The notes: generated by a model from the letters alone, not told the origin. Positions 30,103 through 39,203 are shown, counted from the first letter of the stretch. The stretch: DNA of 64,000 nt from Zhengella mangrovi (GCF_002727065.1 NZ_PDVP01000004.1:124001-188000), one strand, 5' to 3'. Numbers and translations are program-made.

Positions 30103-30504
30103 TCAGGCGGCGCGGGAGGGCTTCCGGGCCTGCCTTGCCTTTTCCACCTGCTCGAAGAAACGCGTCGTCAGGCTTTCGCGGTCGAACGGCTTGAGCAGGT
30201 AGCCGGCGGCACCGGCGCGCTTGGCGCGCATGATCGGGACGATGTCGAGCTCGTGCAGCAGCACGAGGATGACCGGCATCCGGTCGGCCTCGACCCAGCC
30301 CTTCAGGGTCGTGATGAACTCGGTCGGCGTGTAATCCGGCAGCGTGGCGTCCAGGATGATGTATTCGGGGAGCTCGGAACGGCACACGGCGAGGCCCATG
30401 GAGCCGTTCTCGGCTTCCAGGATCCGAAGCGTCTCGGACGACAGGATACGCTTTGCGACCTTTCGGATGACTGTGGAATCATCAACGATCAGGCAACGCT
30501 TCAT
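30103..30504 (-). CDS. Single-domain CheY-like response regulator with atypical switch residue
   Basis: A 133-residue receiver without output domain. Asp8-Asp9, phosphoacceptor Asp52 (EYIILDATLPD) and Lys105 (GYLLKPFDRESL) are present. The conserved Ser/Thr that couples phosphorylation to conformational change seems absent: residues 81-84 are Val-Leu-Leu-His. It lies 123 bases downstream of chpT in the same direction and may share its transcript. It is not DivK or CpdR by sequence. It could be a phosphate sink for ChpT, or a protein that binds partners independently of phosphorylation. Confidence 0.85.
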   Translation of the reverse strand: MKRCLIVDDSTVIRKVAKRILSSETLRILEAENGSMGLAVCRSELPEYIILDATLPDYTPTEFITTLKGWVEADRMPVILVLLHELDIVPIMRAKRAGAAGYLLKPFDRESLTTRFFEQVEKARQARKPSRAA

Positions 30505-30627
30505 TGTTGAGCCTCACTTCGGGCAATTCACCTATTCTTGTTTCCCCTGCCACGTTCAAGGCTAGGCCAGATAGGTAAACAACCGCCAAATGACGGCCGC
30601 AATTTTTCCGGATACGCGAATTCAACC

Positions 30628-31257
30628 TCAGGAGGCGGTCAGGACAACTTCTTCGCCGGTGGCGCGAATGTCGATCGTCATGCCGGCCTCGCGGGCGAGG
30701 AGAAGCGTGTAATAGGGCTGGACCGAGTGGGCGTCGATCGGCTCTGAGGGCGTGTTGCCGCCATGCAGTTCGAGGAACTTCGGCGGGACTCGGATCATCT
30801 TGCCGGTCGAGGTCAGCGTGAAGCGCGGGCTGGTTTCGAGGTCTTCCAGTTGCACGACGATCTTGCCGCCGCGCGGGATGGCGCCATTGGCGATCAGGAT
30901 GAGATTGAGCAGGAGCTTGACCTTGTTCTTGGGCAGCAGGGCGCGGGCGCCGACCCATTCGAACTCGGGCTTCTCGTTGGCGATGAATGCCTTGGCTACC
31001 GCCTCGGCGTCGCCGGTGTCGATCTGCATGCCGGCCGAGCCGGCCGCGCCGAAGGCGATGCGGGCAAACTGCAGGCGGGCAGAGGCGTTGCGTGCCGAGG
31101 CCCGGATCAGCGCCATGGCATCCTCGTCGGCACCGCCCTCGTCGAGCAGTTCCAGGCCATTGTTGATGGCGCCGACCGGCGAGATGATGTCGTGGCAGAC
31201 GCGGCTGCACAGAAGCGCGCCCAGATCAGTCGCGGAGAGCGTGAAAATATCCGCCAT
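30628..31257 (-). CDS. chpT: Histidine phosphotransferase ChpT
   Basis: A 209-residue protein that relays phosphate from CckA to CtrA and CpdR. The N-terminal dimerisation helix carries the phosphorylated histidine in SRVCHDIISPVGAINNGLEL near residue 22; the C-terminal half is a degenerate ATPase-like domain without ATP motifs, as in Caulobacter ChpT. It lies opposite to ctrA with a response regulator between. TTAACC directly before the start and GAATC at 31303 are possible CtrA and CcrM elements. Confidence 0.93.
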   Translation of the reverse strand: MADIFTLSATDLGALLCSRVCHDIISPVGAINNGLELLDEGGADEDAMALIRASARNASARLQFARIAFGAAGSAGMQIDTGDAEAVAKAFIANEKPEFEWVGARALLPKNKVKLLLNLILIANGAIPRGGKIVVQLEDLETSPRFTLTSTGKMIRVPPKFLELHGGNTPSEPIDAHSVQPYYTLLLAREAGMTIDIRATGEEVVLTAS

Positions 31258-31561
31258 TGCTTAACCCCTTCCCGTCAAGAACCCGCCCCGCCTGCCGGAT
31301 GCGAATCATCATTTTCATGCCGTCCAGAAGCGATACACAGCGTATCCGCCGCGGGCAAGGAAAGAGGGGGAAATGGCGGGTTTTTGCCACCGTAAGGCCA
31401 TCATTCGCGGTCATCTTAATCATGCAAAAAGATTTGCGGCGCTAAGGTTCGACGCGCCGCAGGATGGGAAGGACACGGCCGCCGAACGAGCCGTCATCCA
31501 TCCGACAGGACGGGTCATGCAGGATGCGCTCCGCACGGAGACGCAGGAAATGTGGAATTTC
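31258..31561. promoter_or_regulatory. Divergent chpT/eipA control region
   Basis: About 300 bases with no gene. It holds TTAACC next to the chpT start, GAATC (31303-31307), and TTAATCAT (31416-31423), identical to the site upstream of ctrA. Cell-cycle control of both flanking genes by CtrA is plausible; it is reported for eipA of Brucella. A purine-rich stretch (31367-31376) may be a relic ribosome site. Nothing else is evident. Confidence 0.45.
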
Positions 31562-32131
31562 ATGACAAGACAGTTTGCGGCGCGGCTGGCAGCCGCCTTG
31601 ATGCTGGCCGTCGCGGCGATCGGATTCGCGGCGCCGGCACGGGCGGCCGACAATTACGGCGCCCAGGAAATCGTCGATGCGGGCCACCGCTTCTTCGGCT
31701 CGACGACCGGCGGCCTCGCGACGCTGGTGGAACGGATCTTCTCGCAGTACGGGCTGCCCAACGGCTACGTGCTCGGCGAGGAAGGGTCGGGCGCGATCAT
31801 CGGTGGCCTGACCTACGGCGAGGGCGTGCTCTACACGAAGAACGCGGGCGATCACAAGGTGTTCTGGCAAGGGCCCTCGATCGGCTGGGATTTCGGCGGC
31901 CAGGGCTCGCGCACGATGATGCTGGTCTACAATCTCGACAATGTCGACGAGCTCTATCACCGCTTTCTGGGCGTGTCCGGTTCGGCCTATGTCGTCGCCG
32001 GCGTGGGCTTCCACGTGCTGAAGAACAACAGGCAATTGCTGGTGCCCATCAAGACCGGGCTCGGCGCCCGGCTCGGCCTCAACGTCGGATACCTCAAGCT
32101 GACCCACCAGCCGACCTGGAACCCGTTCTGA
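31562..32131 (+). CDS. eipA: Periplasmic DUF1134 protein, EipA homologue
   Basis: A 189-residue secreted protein. A Sec signal peptide is clear (basic MTRQFAARLA, hydrophobic core, cleavage after APARAA). The mature part is DUF1134, with the segments DAGHRFFGSTTGGLATLVER and IGWDFGGQGSRTMMLVYNL. In Brucella abortus EipA is a periplasmic protein needed for envelope integrity and virulence, and its gene is a direct CtrA target. The context here, next to ctrA and chpT, agrees. An in-frame ATG at 31550 would add four residues; both give a valid signal peptide. Confidence 0.9.
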   Translation: MTRQFAARLAAALMLAVAAIGFAAPARAADNYGAQEIVDAGHRFFGSTTGGLATLVERIFSQYGLPNGYVLGEEGSGAIIGGLTYGEGVLYTKNAGDHKVFWQGPSIGWDFGGQGSRTMMLVYNLDNVDELYHRFLGVSGSAYVVAGVGFHVLKNNRQLLVPIKTGLGARLGLNVGYLKLTHQPTWNPF

Positions 32132-32283
32132 CGGCGCGGTCCGCCGACCGTCATCCGGTCTGGCGGGCCATTTAACCTTAACCAGAGGTTGCCGGTCTTT
32201 CGGCTGGATTCAAACCCCGTAACCATGGCACGATGAGATCATGCGGGCAGGGCGCGGTGTCCTGCCCAGGGATGGGGATTCCA

Positions 32284-33546
32284 GTGATCGAGTCGGCCCT
32301 GTTTTTTGGTCTCGGGTTTCTGTGCGCGGGGTTCCTTGCCCTCATGCTGGCGCCGGCCGTCTGGCGCCGCGCCGTGGCGCTGACGCGCAAGCGCATCGAG
32401 GCATCCGTTCCCCTGACGCTCAACGAGATCGAGGCCGACAAGGACCGCATGCGCGCCGAATTCGCGATGTCGACCCGGCGGCTGGAAATGAGCGTCAAGG
32501 CGCTCAGGGACAAGGCGGCCGTGCACGTGGCCGAGATCGGCCGCTACCGCGACGAGATCCGCCGTCTCGGCGACGAACGCGACGAGAAGACCGCGATGGT
32601 GGCCGAACTGGAGTCGCGCGGTGCCTCGCTGCGCTCCCAGCTCGAGGCGCGCGAGCAGCAGCTGGAAGACGCGGCCGACAAGTTGCGGCGGCTCGACGCG
32701 AAACTGGAAGCCAAGGCGCTCGAATACGAGCGGATGCGCGAGCACGCCGAGGAGCTGTCGGTGACCTCGTCGGAGCAGCAGGTGGAACTCGTGGCCCGCG
32801 ATGCCGACCTCGAGCGGCTGTCCGGCGATATCGACGGGCTCCGGGCGCAGCGGCGCGAAAGCGAGGCGCTGGCGCGCGAGCACGAGAACCAGGCCAAGTC
32901 GCTCCGCCAGGAACTGGCGGCAACGCTCAGCCGCCTTGAACTGGCCGAGAACAAGGTCGAAAGGCTGATGTCCACGGTTGCCGACCGCGAGGACAAGCTG
33001 GACCGGCGCGAAAAGGATATCGCGCGGCTGCGCGAGGAACTGAAAGCCAACCGTTCGCAGATCGACGAGGCGACGCGCGAGGCGGTCGATTCCCACGAGG
33101 AAAAGGCGCAACTGGCGGGCGATCTCGCTGGAATGAGCCTGCAGATGTCCAGCCTGCTCGAGAATGCCACGGGCGGCGAGGTGGAGAAGGCGGTCGGCCT
33201 GCTGGGCAAGGACCGCGAGCGGGTATCGCAGAAACTCGCCGAGGCCGAGGACCTGAACGAGCGGCTGCAGCAACAGATCGCGGCGTTCGAAAAGTCCAAG
33301 AGCGACGACTGGCAGGAACAGAAGCAGCAGAACGCGCTGCTGCGGGAGCAGATCAACGACCTGACTGCCGAGGTGGTGCGTCTCACCGCAGACATGGAAG
33401 GGCCGGACTCTCCCATCCATGCGGCGCTGGCCCGGCCGAGCCGGCTGCAGGAAACCGGCCTCGACACGGCGGCGGGCGACCGCGTCGTGAGCCTCGCGGA
33501 CCGGATCCGCGTGCTGCAGAAGTCGGCTTCGGCCAAGGTGGACTAG
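32284..33546 (+). CDS. Membrane-anchored long coiled-coil protein
   Basis: A 420-residue protein. An N-terminal membrane segment (ESALFFGLGFLCAGFLALML) is followed by a positively charged WRRAVALTRKR, so the N terminus faces out and the rest lies in the cytoplasm. Residues about 45-390 are nearly continuous heptad coiled coil rich in Glu, Arg, Leu and Ala. No ATPase motif is present, so it is not SMC. Homologues of this layout occur near ctrA/eipA-type genes in related bacteria as I recall; function unknown, possibly scaffold or cell-shape related. I used GTG at 32284 with GATGGGGATT upstream; an ATG at 32272 is the alternative. Confidence 0.82.
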   Translation: MIESALFFGLGFLCAGFLALMLAPAVWRRAVALTRKRIEASVPLTLNEIEADKDRMRAEFAMSTRRLEMSVKALRDKAAVHVAEIGRYRDEIRRLGDERDEKTAMVAELESRGASLRSQLEAREQQLEDAADKLRRLDAKLEAKALEYERMREHAEELSVTSSEQQVELVARDADLERLSGDIDGLRAQRRESEALAREHENQAKSLRQELAATLSRLELAENKVERLMSTVADREDKLDRREKDIARLREELKANRSQIDEATREAVDSHEEKAQLAGDLAGMSLQMSSLLENATGGEVEKAVGLLGKDRERVSQKLAEAEDLNERLQQQIAAFEKSKSDDWQEQKQQNALLREQINDLTAEVVRLTADMEGPDSPIHAALARPSRLQETGLDTAAGDRVVSLADRIRVLQKSASAKVD

Positions 33547-33584
33547 CACGACCCTGGTGAAACGGCACGCCCCACCCGGCGTCC

Positions 33585-34391
33585 TCAGCTCTCCTCATCC
33601 CTGAAGACATGGCCGAGCGCGATGGCACCGGCGGTGGCGACATTCAGGCTGTCGAAGTCCCGGCGCATGGGGATGCGGACCGTTTCCAGCCGTGCCATGA
33701 GGTCCGACGGCAGGCCTTCGCCCTCGGTGCCGAGCAGGATGGCTGTCCGCTCCCGCGGCGCGATGTCACGAAGGCTTGTGCTGCCCGATGGCGAAAGGGC
33801 CAGCAACCGGTACCCCGCCGCGAGAACCGTGTCCGCCATGGCGCTTGCCGTTCCGGCCCGTGCGAAAGGAACCTTGAGCGCAGCGCCGACCGAGACCCGT
33901 ATCGCCTTGCGGTAAAGCGGATCGCAGCACTCGTCGTCCAGCAGCACGGCATCGGCGCCGAAGGCGGCGGCATTGCGGAAGATGGCGCCCATGTTGTCGT
34001 GGTTGGCAATGCCGGCCAGCGCGACGATGCGGGAGGCTGCACCTGGCGGGGGCAGGATACCGGACGGGCTTTCGCCATCGCGGCGTTCGCCGAGCGCAAG
34101 GATGCCGCGATGGACCGGGAAACCGGCAATGGCGTCCATGACCTGGCGCGACGCGACATGGACGGGCATGGCCGGATCGGCCATGGCGAGCGTGTCTTCC
34201 ATGCCCGCAAGGCGGTTTTCCAGGATGAGGGCCGAACGGGCGCGAAACCGGCGGGCGCCGAAGAGCACGTTGAGGACGACCTTGCCTTCGGCGATGAACA
34301 GCCCGTCGCGTCCGGCAAGATCCCGTTCGCGGATGTCGCGATAGGCGGCGATCCTTGGATCGTCCGGCGTTTCTATCCGGACGAGGTTCAT
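33585..34391 (-). CDS. SpoU/TrmH-family RNA 2'-O-methyltransferase
   Basis: A 268-residue SPOUT enzyme. An N-terminal substrate-binding domain precedes the trefoil-knot domain, whose three motifs are visible: motif 1 as ALAGIANHDNMGAIFRNAAA near residue 125 with the catalytic Asn/Arg, motif 2 as AILLGTEGEGLPSDL near 217, and motif 3 as PMRRDFDSLNVATAGAIALG near 240. It transfers methyl groups from SAM to ribose of tRNA or rRNA; the target cannot be assigned. Its ATG overlaps the copA stop by four bases, so it is the tail of the copper operon. Confidence 0.92.
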   Translation of the reverse strand: MNLVRIETPDDPRIAAYRDIRERDLAGRDGLFIAEGKVVLNVLFGARRFRARSALILENRLAGMEDTLAMADPAMPVHVASRQVMDAIAGFPVHRGILALGERRDGESPSGILPPPGAASRIVALAGIANHDNMGAIFRNAAAFGADAVLLDDECCDPLYRKAIRVSVGAALKVPFARAGTASAMADTVLAAGYRLLALSPSGSTSLRDIAPRERTAILLGTEGEGLPSDLMARLETVRIPMRRDFDSLNVATAGAIALGHVFRDEES

Positions 34392-36610
34392 CGCTTTCCG
34401 CGCGGCTTCCAGCGGGCGAGCAGCGCCGAGTTGGTCACGACCGAGACCGAGGAAAAGGCCATGGCGGCGCCGGCGAAGACCGGCGACAGGATGCCCAGCG
34501 CAGCCAGCGGAATGCCGATGACATTGTAGACAAAGGCCCAGACGAGGTTCTGGGTGATCGTCCGCTTGGTCTTCGCGGCGATGTCGAGCGCCGCGGGCAC
34601 GAGCGTCAGGTCCGGGCGCATCAGCGTGATGGCGGCTGCCTCACGCGCCACGTCGGTGCCGGACGACAGGGCGATGCCGAGCTTGGCGGCTGCGAGCGCC
34701 GGTCCGTCATTCAGGCCATCACCGACGAAGGCGACCCCGCCCTTGCGGTTCGTGTCCATGGCCCGGACTGCGGCCACCTTCTCTTCCGGCGCCAGCGCGG
34801 CGCGAACGTCATCGATGCCGATTTCCCCGGCGACCCGGCGCGCCGCGGCCTCGTTGTCACCGGTCAGCATGACGGCCTCCAGGCCGGTTTTCCGCAGCCG
34901 GGCCACGGCTTCCGCGGCTTCCTTGCGGGGCAGGTCGGAGAAGGCGATGGCGCCGGCAAGCTGGCCATCGACGGCCACGCCGGCAGTGGTTCCCGCTGCC
35001 GGCAGGGCGGCAAACAGGTCTTGGGCGGCGGCTTCCCCGATGCCCTCCGCGGCCATGAGGCGCATGTTGCCGACCGCGACCCGCCTGCCATCGACCGTGC
35101 CGATCAGGCCCTGGCCGGCCCGTGCCGTGACACCGGAGGCCGGCTTCAGCGCGAGATTGGCGGCCTTGGCCTTGATGACCAGCGCCTCGGCGAGCGGGTG
35201 CTCGCTGGAGGCTTCGAGCGACGCCGCGAGGGTCAGCAGTTCAGCCGCGTTGATGTCCGTCCTGGCGACATCCGCCGGTTCGATGGCGGACACCTGGGGC
35301 TTGCCGAGGGTCAGCGTGCCGGTCTTGTCGAAGGCGATGGCGCCGACATGGCCCGCCGTCTCGAGCGTTTCGATGTCGCGGATGAGGATTCCGGCCCTGG
35401 CGGCCGCGCCGGTGCCGGCGGCAAGCGCGGTGGGCGTGGCAAGGCCGAGGGCGCAGGGGCAGGCGATGACCAGCACGGAGACCGCGGCGACAAGACCGCC
35501 TTCGGCATCGCCGGCGATCAGCCACCAGCCGAGAAAGGTGAGGGCGGCCGCCACGAGAATGACGGGCACGAAAACGGCGGAGATTCGGTCGACGAGGCGC
35601 TGGATCGGCGCATTGCCCTGCTGGGCCTCCTCGACAAGCTTCGTCATGCGCGCCAGCCGCGTGTCGGCGCCGACGGCGGTGACCTCGACCTCGACGGCGC
35701 CGGACCCGTTGACCGTGCCGGTGATGACGGGGTCGCCGGGCTGCCGCTCGACGGGGAGGCTCTCGCCGGTGACAAGCGATTCATCGACCGATGTGGCGCC
35801 CGAGCGGATGGTGCCGTCGCAGGGCATCTGCTTTCCCGGCCGGACCAGCACGCGGTCGCCCGGGCGAAGATCTTCGGCGGCAACCGTTTCGGGTCCGTCC
35901 GGGCCGATGCGCTCGGCACTTCGGGGCTGCAGCTTGCCGAGCGCCGCCAGCGCGGACGACGCGCCCTGGCGGGCGCGGGCCTCGAGATACTTGCCGAGCA
36001 TGACCAGCGTCAGCACGACGGCGGCGGCCTCGAAGTAGAGATGGCCATGGCCGTGACCGGCAAGGACCTGCCAGAGCGACCAGGCAAAGGCCACGGTCGT
36101 GCCGATGGACACGAGAACGGCCATGTTGGCGCCACCGCCGCGAACCGCCGCGAAGGCTTCGCGGTAGAAGCGGGTTCCGGACACCGCCATGACGCCGGCG
36201 GCAAGGCCGGCCTGGGTCCAGGGACCGATCAGCGTTTCGCCAAGCCCCAGCATGGCCGGCGCCGTTCCGATGACGAGCGGGATCGAAAGGGCTGCCGAGA
36301 CCAGCGTGCGCAGAAGCGTCTGGCGTTCCTCGGCGCGCCGGCGTGCCGCCAGCGCCTCGTCGGCCTCGCGCTGGCGGGCCATGTCGGACACGCGCAACTG
36401 GGCGCCGTAGCCCGCCTTCTCGATGGCCGCGACCAGGGCCTCGGGGCTTGCGTCGCCGGTGAAATCGATCGCGGCCCGTTCAAGCGCGAGGTTGACCTGC
36501 GCCTTCTCCACACCCGGGACGCGCGAAAGCACCTTCTCGACGCGTGCCGCACAGGCGGCGCAGGTCATTCCGGTGACGTCGAACTCGGCATGATCAGGGT
36601 GTGTCGTCAT
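34388..36610 (-). CDS. copA: Copper-exporting P1B-type ATPase
   Basis: A 740-residue Cu(I) export ATPase of the inner membrane. One N-terminal metal-binding domain has GMTCAAC (residues 14-20). The intramembrane metal site is IACPCALGLATPTAL, the phosphorylation motif DKTGTLT, and the hinge motif GDGLNDGPAL. Eight membrane segments are expected for the family, and the long hydrophobic stretches agree. It is preceded by copZ (three-base gap) and followed by an overlapping methyltransferase. Copper specificity is inferred from the CPC site and the CueR-like promoter. Confidence 0.95.
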   Translation of the reverse strand: MTTHPDHAEFDVTGMTCAACAARVEKVLSRVPGVEKAQVNLALERAAIDFTGDASPEALVAAIEKAGYGAQLRVSDMARQREADEALAARRRAEERQTLLRTLVSAALSIPLVIGTAPAMLGLGETLIGPWTQAGLAAGVMAVSGTRFYREAFAAVRGGGANMAVLVSIGTTVAFAWSLWQVLAGHGHGHLYFEAAAVVLTLVMLGKYLEARARQGASSALAALGKLQPRSAERIGPDGPETVAAEDLRPGDRVLVRPGKQMPCDGTIRSGATSVDESLVTGESLPVERQPGDPVITGTVNGSGAVEVEVTAVGADTRLARMTKLVEEAQQGNAPIQRLVDRISAVFVPVILVAAALTFLGWWLIAGDAEGGLVAAVSVLVIACPCALGLATPTALAAGTGAAARAGILIRDIETLETAGHVGAIAFDKTGTLTLGKPQVSAIEPADVARTDINAAELLTLAASLEASSEHPLAEALVIKAKAANLALKPASGVTARAGQGLIGTVDGRRVAVGNMRLMAAEGIGEAAAQDLFAALPAAGTTAGVAVDGQLAGAIAFSDLPRKEAAEAVARLRKTGLEAVMLTGDNEAAARRVAGEIGIDDVRAALAPEEKVAAVRAMDTNRKGGVAFVGDGLNDGPALAAAKLGIALSSGTDVAREAAAITLMRPDLTLVPAALDIAAKTKRTITQNLVWAFVYNVIGIPLAALGILSPVFAGAAMAFSSVSVVTNSALLARWKPRGKR

Positions 36611-36613
36611 GAC

Positions 36614-36826
36614 TCAGGCGTTTTCCGCCAGAGCGGCGTCGAAACCGGCATCCTCGACCGCGGCGATCATCGCGCCGGCCGCCGCGCCATCGTGGGAAAC
36701 CGTCGCAAGGCCCGCCTCGAGATTCACGTCGACATTGGTGACAGAGGGAACCGATGAAAGCGCCGCGGAGACGGACTTGACGCAGCCGCCGCAATGCATG
36801 CCCTCGATGGTGAGTTTCGTCTGCAT
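36614..36826 (-). CDS. copZ: Copper chaperone (heavy-metal-associated domain)
   Basis: A 70-residue HMA-domain protein with the metal-binding GMHCGGC at residues 9-15. Chaperones of this type deliver Cu(I) to CopA. It lies three bases before copA in the same operon, directly behind the CueR-type promoter. AAAGGAGGTCC, an excellent ribosome site, precedes the ATG. Confidence 0.93.
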   Translation of the reverse strand: MQTKLTIEGMHCGGCVKSVSAALSSVPSVTNVDVNLEAGLATVSHDGAAAGAMIAAVEDAGFDAALAENA

Positions 36827-36854
36827 GAAAGGACCTCCTTTGTGTCTGGAGGCC

Positions 36855-36885
36855 GATATGGTGCTTCCAGCGACTGGAAGGTCAA
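36855..36885 (-). promoter_or_regulatory. CueR/MerR-type promoter of copZ-copA
   Basis: On the minus strand TTGACC (36880-36885) and CATATC (36855-36860) are 19 bases apart, the over-long spacing of MerR-family promoters. Within the spacer lies the perfect palindrome CTTCCAG-CGA-CTGGAAG (36864-36880), close to known CueR/HmrR sites. No cueR gene is in the window. Confidence 0.85.
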
Positions 36886-36922
36886 GCCCTGGCCGGAAAT
36901 ATCCGGACAGGGCTGCTTTCGG

Positions 36923-37225
36923 TCAGTGGGTCAGTTGCTGCTCGTCATCCTGCATCATGGTCAGCAGGCGTGTCGCAAGCGGGCAGGCCAGGCGGTAATA
37001 GATCGTCTGGCCGTCGCGGCGCGTTGCAACCAGTCCCTGGCTGCGGAGCTTCGCGAGGTGCTGGGAGAGGGCCGACTGGCTCAGGTGAACCTTGTCGGCC
37101 AGCGCACCGACGGAAAACTCCGAATCCTCGAGCAGGCAAACGATTTCAATCCGCTTGGCGTTGGCAAGCACGGTGAGATAGGCCGCAGTTTCCTCGGCCT
37201 TCTGATAGACGTTGTTTAAAGACAT
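36923..37225 (-). CDS. ArsR-family regulator resembling BigR/SqrR
   Basis: A 100-residue winged-helix protein. The recognition region SQSALSQHLAKLRSQGLV is typical. It keeps only two cysteines, Cys30 (IEIVCLLED) and Cys81 (RLACPLATR), the pair that forms a tetrasulfide bridge in BigR, YgaV and SqrR, rather than the ELCVCDL metal site of ArsR. It may therefore sense sulfide or redox state instead of copper. It lies upstream of the copper promoter in the same direction, separated by it from copZ. An alternative upstream start (37240, GTG) would add five residues. Confidence 0.88.
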   Translation of the reverse strand: MSLNNVYQKAEETAAYLTVLANAKRIEIVCLLEDSEFSVGALADKVHLSQSALSQHLAKLRSQGLVATRRDGQTIYYRLACPLATRLLTMMQDDEQQLTH

Positions 37226-37458
37226 ATGCCCCGGTACCACCCGTTTCTAAAGGCTGTTTCCATTACAGGACCCCGGGGGCAAGGGTCCCAGTTCGCACAC
37301 ACAAAATTTAGAAAACACGAACCGATAATTTACGCAAGGGAAAATTGCATTGCCCTGCGGAGTGTTGTAAAAATCCGGTTAAATATTTGAAGTTATTGCC
37401 TTTTGAAGTTACAGTCATTTCGGCCTGAAATTGCATTGCTGTAACATTTTATGCCGAA

Positions 37459-38202
37459 CTAGCCGTTGGCCATGCTGCGCAACGCCTTCTCCACCGCGTC
37501 TGTGGCATGCATCGATTCGGGAAAGGCGAGGCGCTCGGTGCGGCTGCCCCGGGCAAGGTCCAGTCCACGGGGATCGATGCCGGTCACGGTCCAGGACGAT
37601 GTTTCCAGGCCGGCGGCCATGGCGGCAGCGCGGAGCAGCGTGGCGCCACGGCCGTTGAGCCAATCCAGCAGTTCCTGCTGCGCGCCGGCGAAGGCCCGGG
37701 CCGCCTCGGGCGGGCAGAGCAGGTCATCCCGGGCAAGCCGGTAGGCGCGGCCGAAGCCGCCGTTCAGGCTGGCCGATTGCAGGTCGAGCGCGAAGAAGGA
37801 GAAGTCCGCGAAACCGGCATAGAGCGTTGCCTTCGGGTTGGCGGCCAGATAGCGCCGGCGCGCGCTTTCCTCTTCCTCGCCAGGCGACCGGATGCGTCTT
37901 GCGCGGCAGGCCAAGGTGACCCGCGGGTGGGCGAGCGGGTCGCCCTTTCCCGGTTCCCCGACCAGGAGGGAGCATCGTCCGTCGGCCAGAAGCCCGCGCG
38001 TGTGTGCGGCCAGGGTCGAGACGAGGACAAGCGGCGTGCCGTCGACCGCGGTGGCAAGGCCGACGCGGCTGACCGCGGGGCCGCCCGTTTCCGGGTCGAG
38101 GACGGCGAGCGCCGCATGGCGGGCGGTCCGCACCAGCCTGTCGACAAGCTGGCGGGACTCGTCATCGGCCGGCCGGACCGGGTCGCGCTTCTGGTCGGTC
38201 AT
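37459..38202 (-). CDS. HugZ-like haem/FMN-binding protein (pyridoxamine 5'-phosphate oxidase fold)
   Basis: A 247-residue protein with a split-barrel flavin-binding fold in the first 150 residues (ALAVLDPETGGPAVSRVGLA; TRGLLADGRCSLLVGEP) and a DUF2470-like C-terminal domain (GLETSSWTVTGIDPRGLDLA). Members bind haem or FMN; HugZ degrades haem. No haem-uptake genes are adjacent, so the substrate is open. An AT-rich 230-base gap separates it from the ArsR gene upstream. Confidence 0.83.
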   Translation of the reverse strand: MTDQKRDPVRPADDESRQLVDRLVRTARHAALAVLDPETGGPAVSRVGLATAVDGTPLVLVSTLAAHTRGLLADGRCSLLVGEPGKGDPLAHPRVTLACRARRIRSPGEEEESARRRYLAANPKATLYAGFADFSFFALDLQSASLNGGFGRAYRLARDDLLCPPEAARAFAGAQQELLDWLNGRGATLLRAAAMAAGLETSSWTVTGIDPRGLDLARGSRTERLAFPESMHATDAVEKALRSMANG

Positions 38203-38259
38203 GGTCGCATCGCCCGCCTGCAGGGCAGCACTGCGCCTTGCAGGCGGGACGTTCCCGGC

Positions 38260-39024
38260 TCAGCGCGGGGCCATGCGGATGGCGCCGTCAAGGCGGATCG
38301 TCTCGCCGTTGAGCATCTGGTTCTCGACGATGTGGACGGCCATGGCGGCATATTCGGCCGGGTCGCCGAGGCGCGGCGGGAAGGGGACCTGCTGGCCGAG
38401 CGAGATCTGGGCCTCTTCGGGAAGCCCGGCCATCATCGGGGTCTTGAACAGGCCCGGCGCGATGGTCATGACGCGAATGCCCGAGCGGGACAGGTCGCGG
38501 GCGATCGGCAGGGTCATGCCGACGACGCCGCCCTTGGACGCCGAGTAGGAGACCTGGCCGATCTGGCCATCGAAGGCGGCCACGGATGCCGTATTGACGA
38601 TCACGCCGCGCTCGCCACCCTCCAGCGGGTCCATGTCCTGACACTTCTCGGCCATCAGCCGGATCATGTTGAAGGTGCCGACGAGGTTGACGTTGATGGT
38701 GCGCTGGAAGACCGCGAGGTCAAGCGCGCCTTCCTTGCCGACGGTCTTGCCGACAGTGCCGATGCCGGCGCAGTTGACGAGGATGCGGGGCCAGTTGCCA
38801 AGCTGCTCGTGGACCTGCGCCATGGCCGCGACGCCGCTCTCGGCGCTCGACACGTCGCAGTGAATGGCGGCACCGCCGATGTCGGCCGCGACGGCCTCGG
38901 CGCCCTTCATGTTGACGTCAAGGCACGCCACCCTGGCTCCCTTGGCGGCCAGGGCCCGGGCGGTGGCTTCGCCAAGACCGGATCCGCCGCCGGTCACCGC
39001 GGCCACAACTCCATTGATCTGCAT
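38260..39024 (-). CDS. SDR-family 3-hydroxyacyl-CoA dehydrogenase (17beta-HSD10-like)
   Basis: A 254-residue short-chain dehydrogenase. The cofactor motif TGGGSGLG is at residues 11-18, NCAGIG near 89, and the catalytic Ser-Tyr-Lys in [21 protein letters not shown] near 152-168. The segment [12 protein letters not shown] fits NAD preference. The overall pattern ([18 protein letters not shown]) is that of 3-hydroxy-2-methylbutyryl-CoA dehydrogenases of isoleucine and branched fatty-acid breakdown, which would feed propionyl-CoA. A strong GGAGGAGACACC precedes the ATG. Confidence 0.9.
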   Translation of the reverse strand: MQINGVVAAVTGGGSGLGEATARALAAKGARVACLDVNMKGAEAVAADIGGAAIHCDVSSAESGVAAMAQVHEQLGNWPRILVNCAGIGTVGKTVGKEGALDLAVFQRTINVNLVGTFNMIRLMAEKCQDMDPLEGGERGVIVNTASVAAFDGQIGQVSYSASKGGVVGMTLPIARDLSRSGIRVMTIAPGLFKTPMMAGLPEEAQISLGQQVPFPPRLGDPAEYAAMAVHIVENQMLNGETIRLDGAIRMAPR

Positions 39025-39203
39025 GGTGTCTCCTCCAAAGGCGATCAGAATAGTTATGCTATGTAACAATGGGATTGTAGGACGGACCGGGCGGCTCTTG
39101 CAATGGCCGAGCGGCCAGATGCCCCGCCTTTGTTCGGGGCTTCCATCGTGCGTGGAAGAATCGCTAGCAGATCGAGCGGCACGTCGTCCGCCACCTGCCA
39201 AGG

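Noticed and set aside
34355-36757. 800-codon plus-strand frame opposite copA
   Set aside because: Antisense shadow of a P-type ATPase with all motifs on the other strand.
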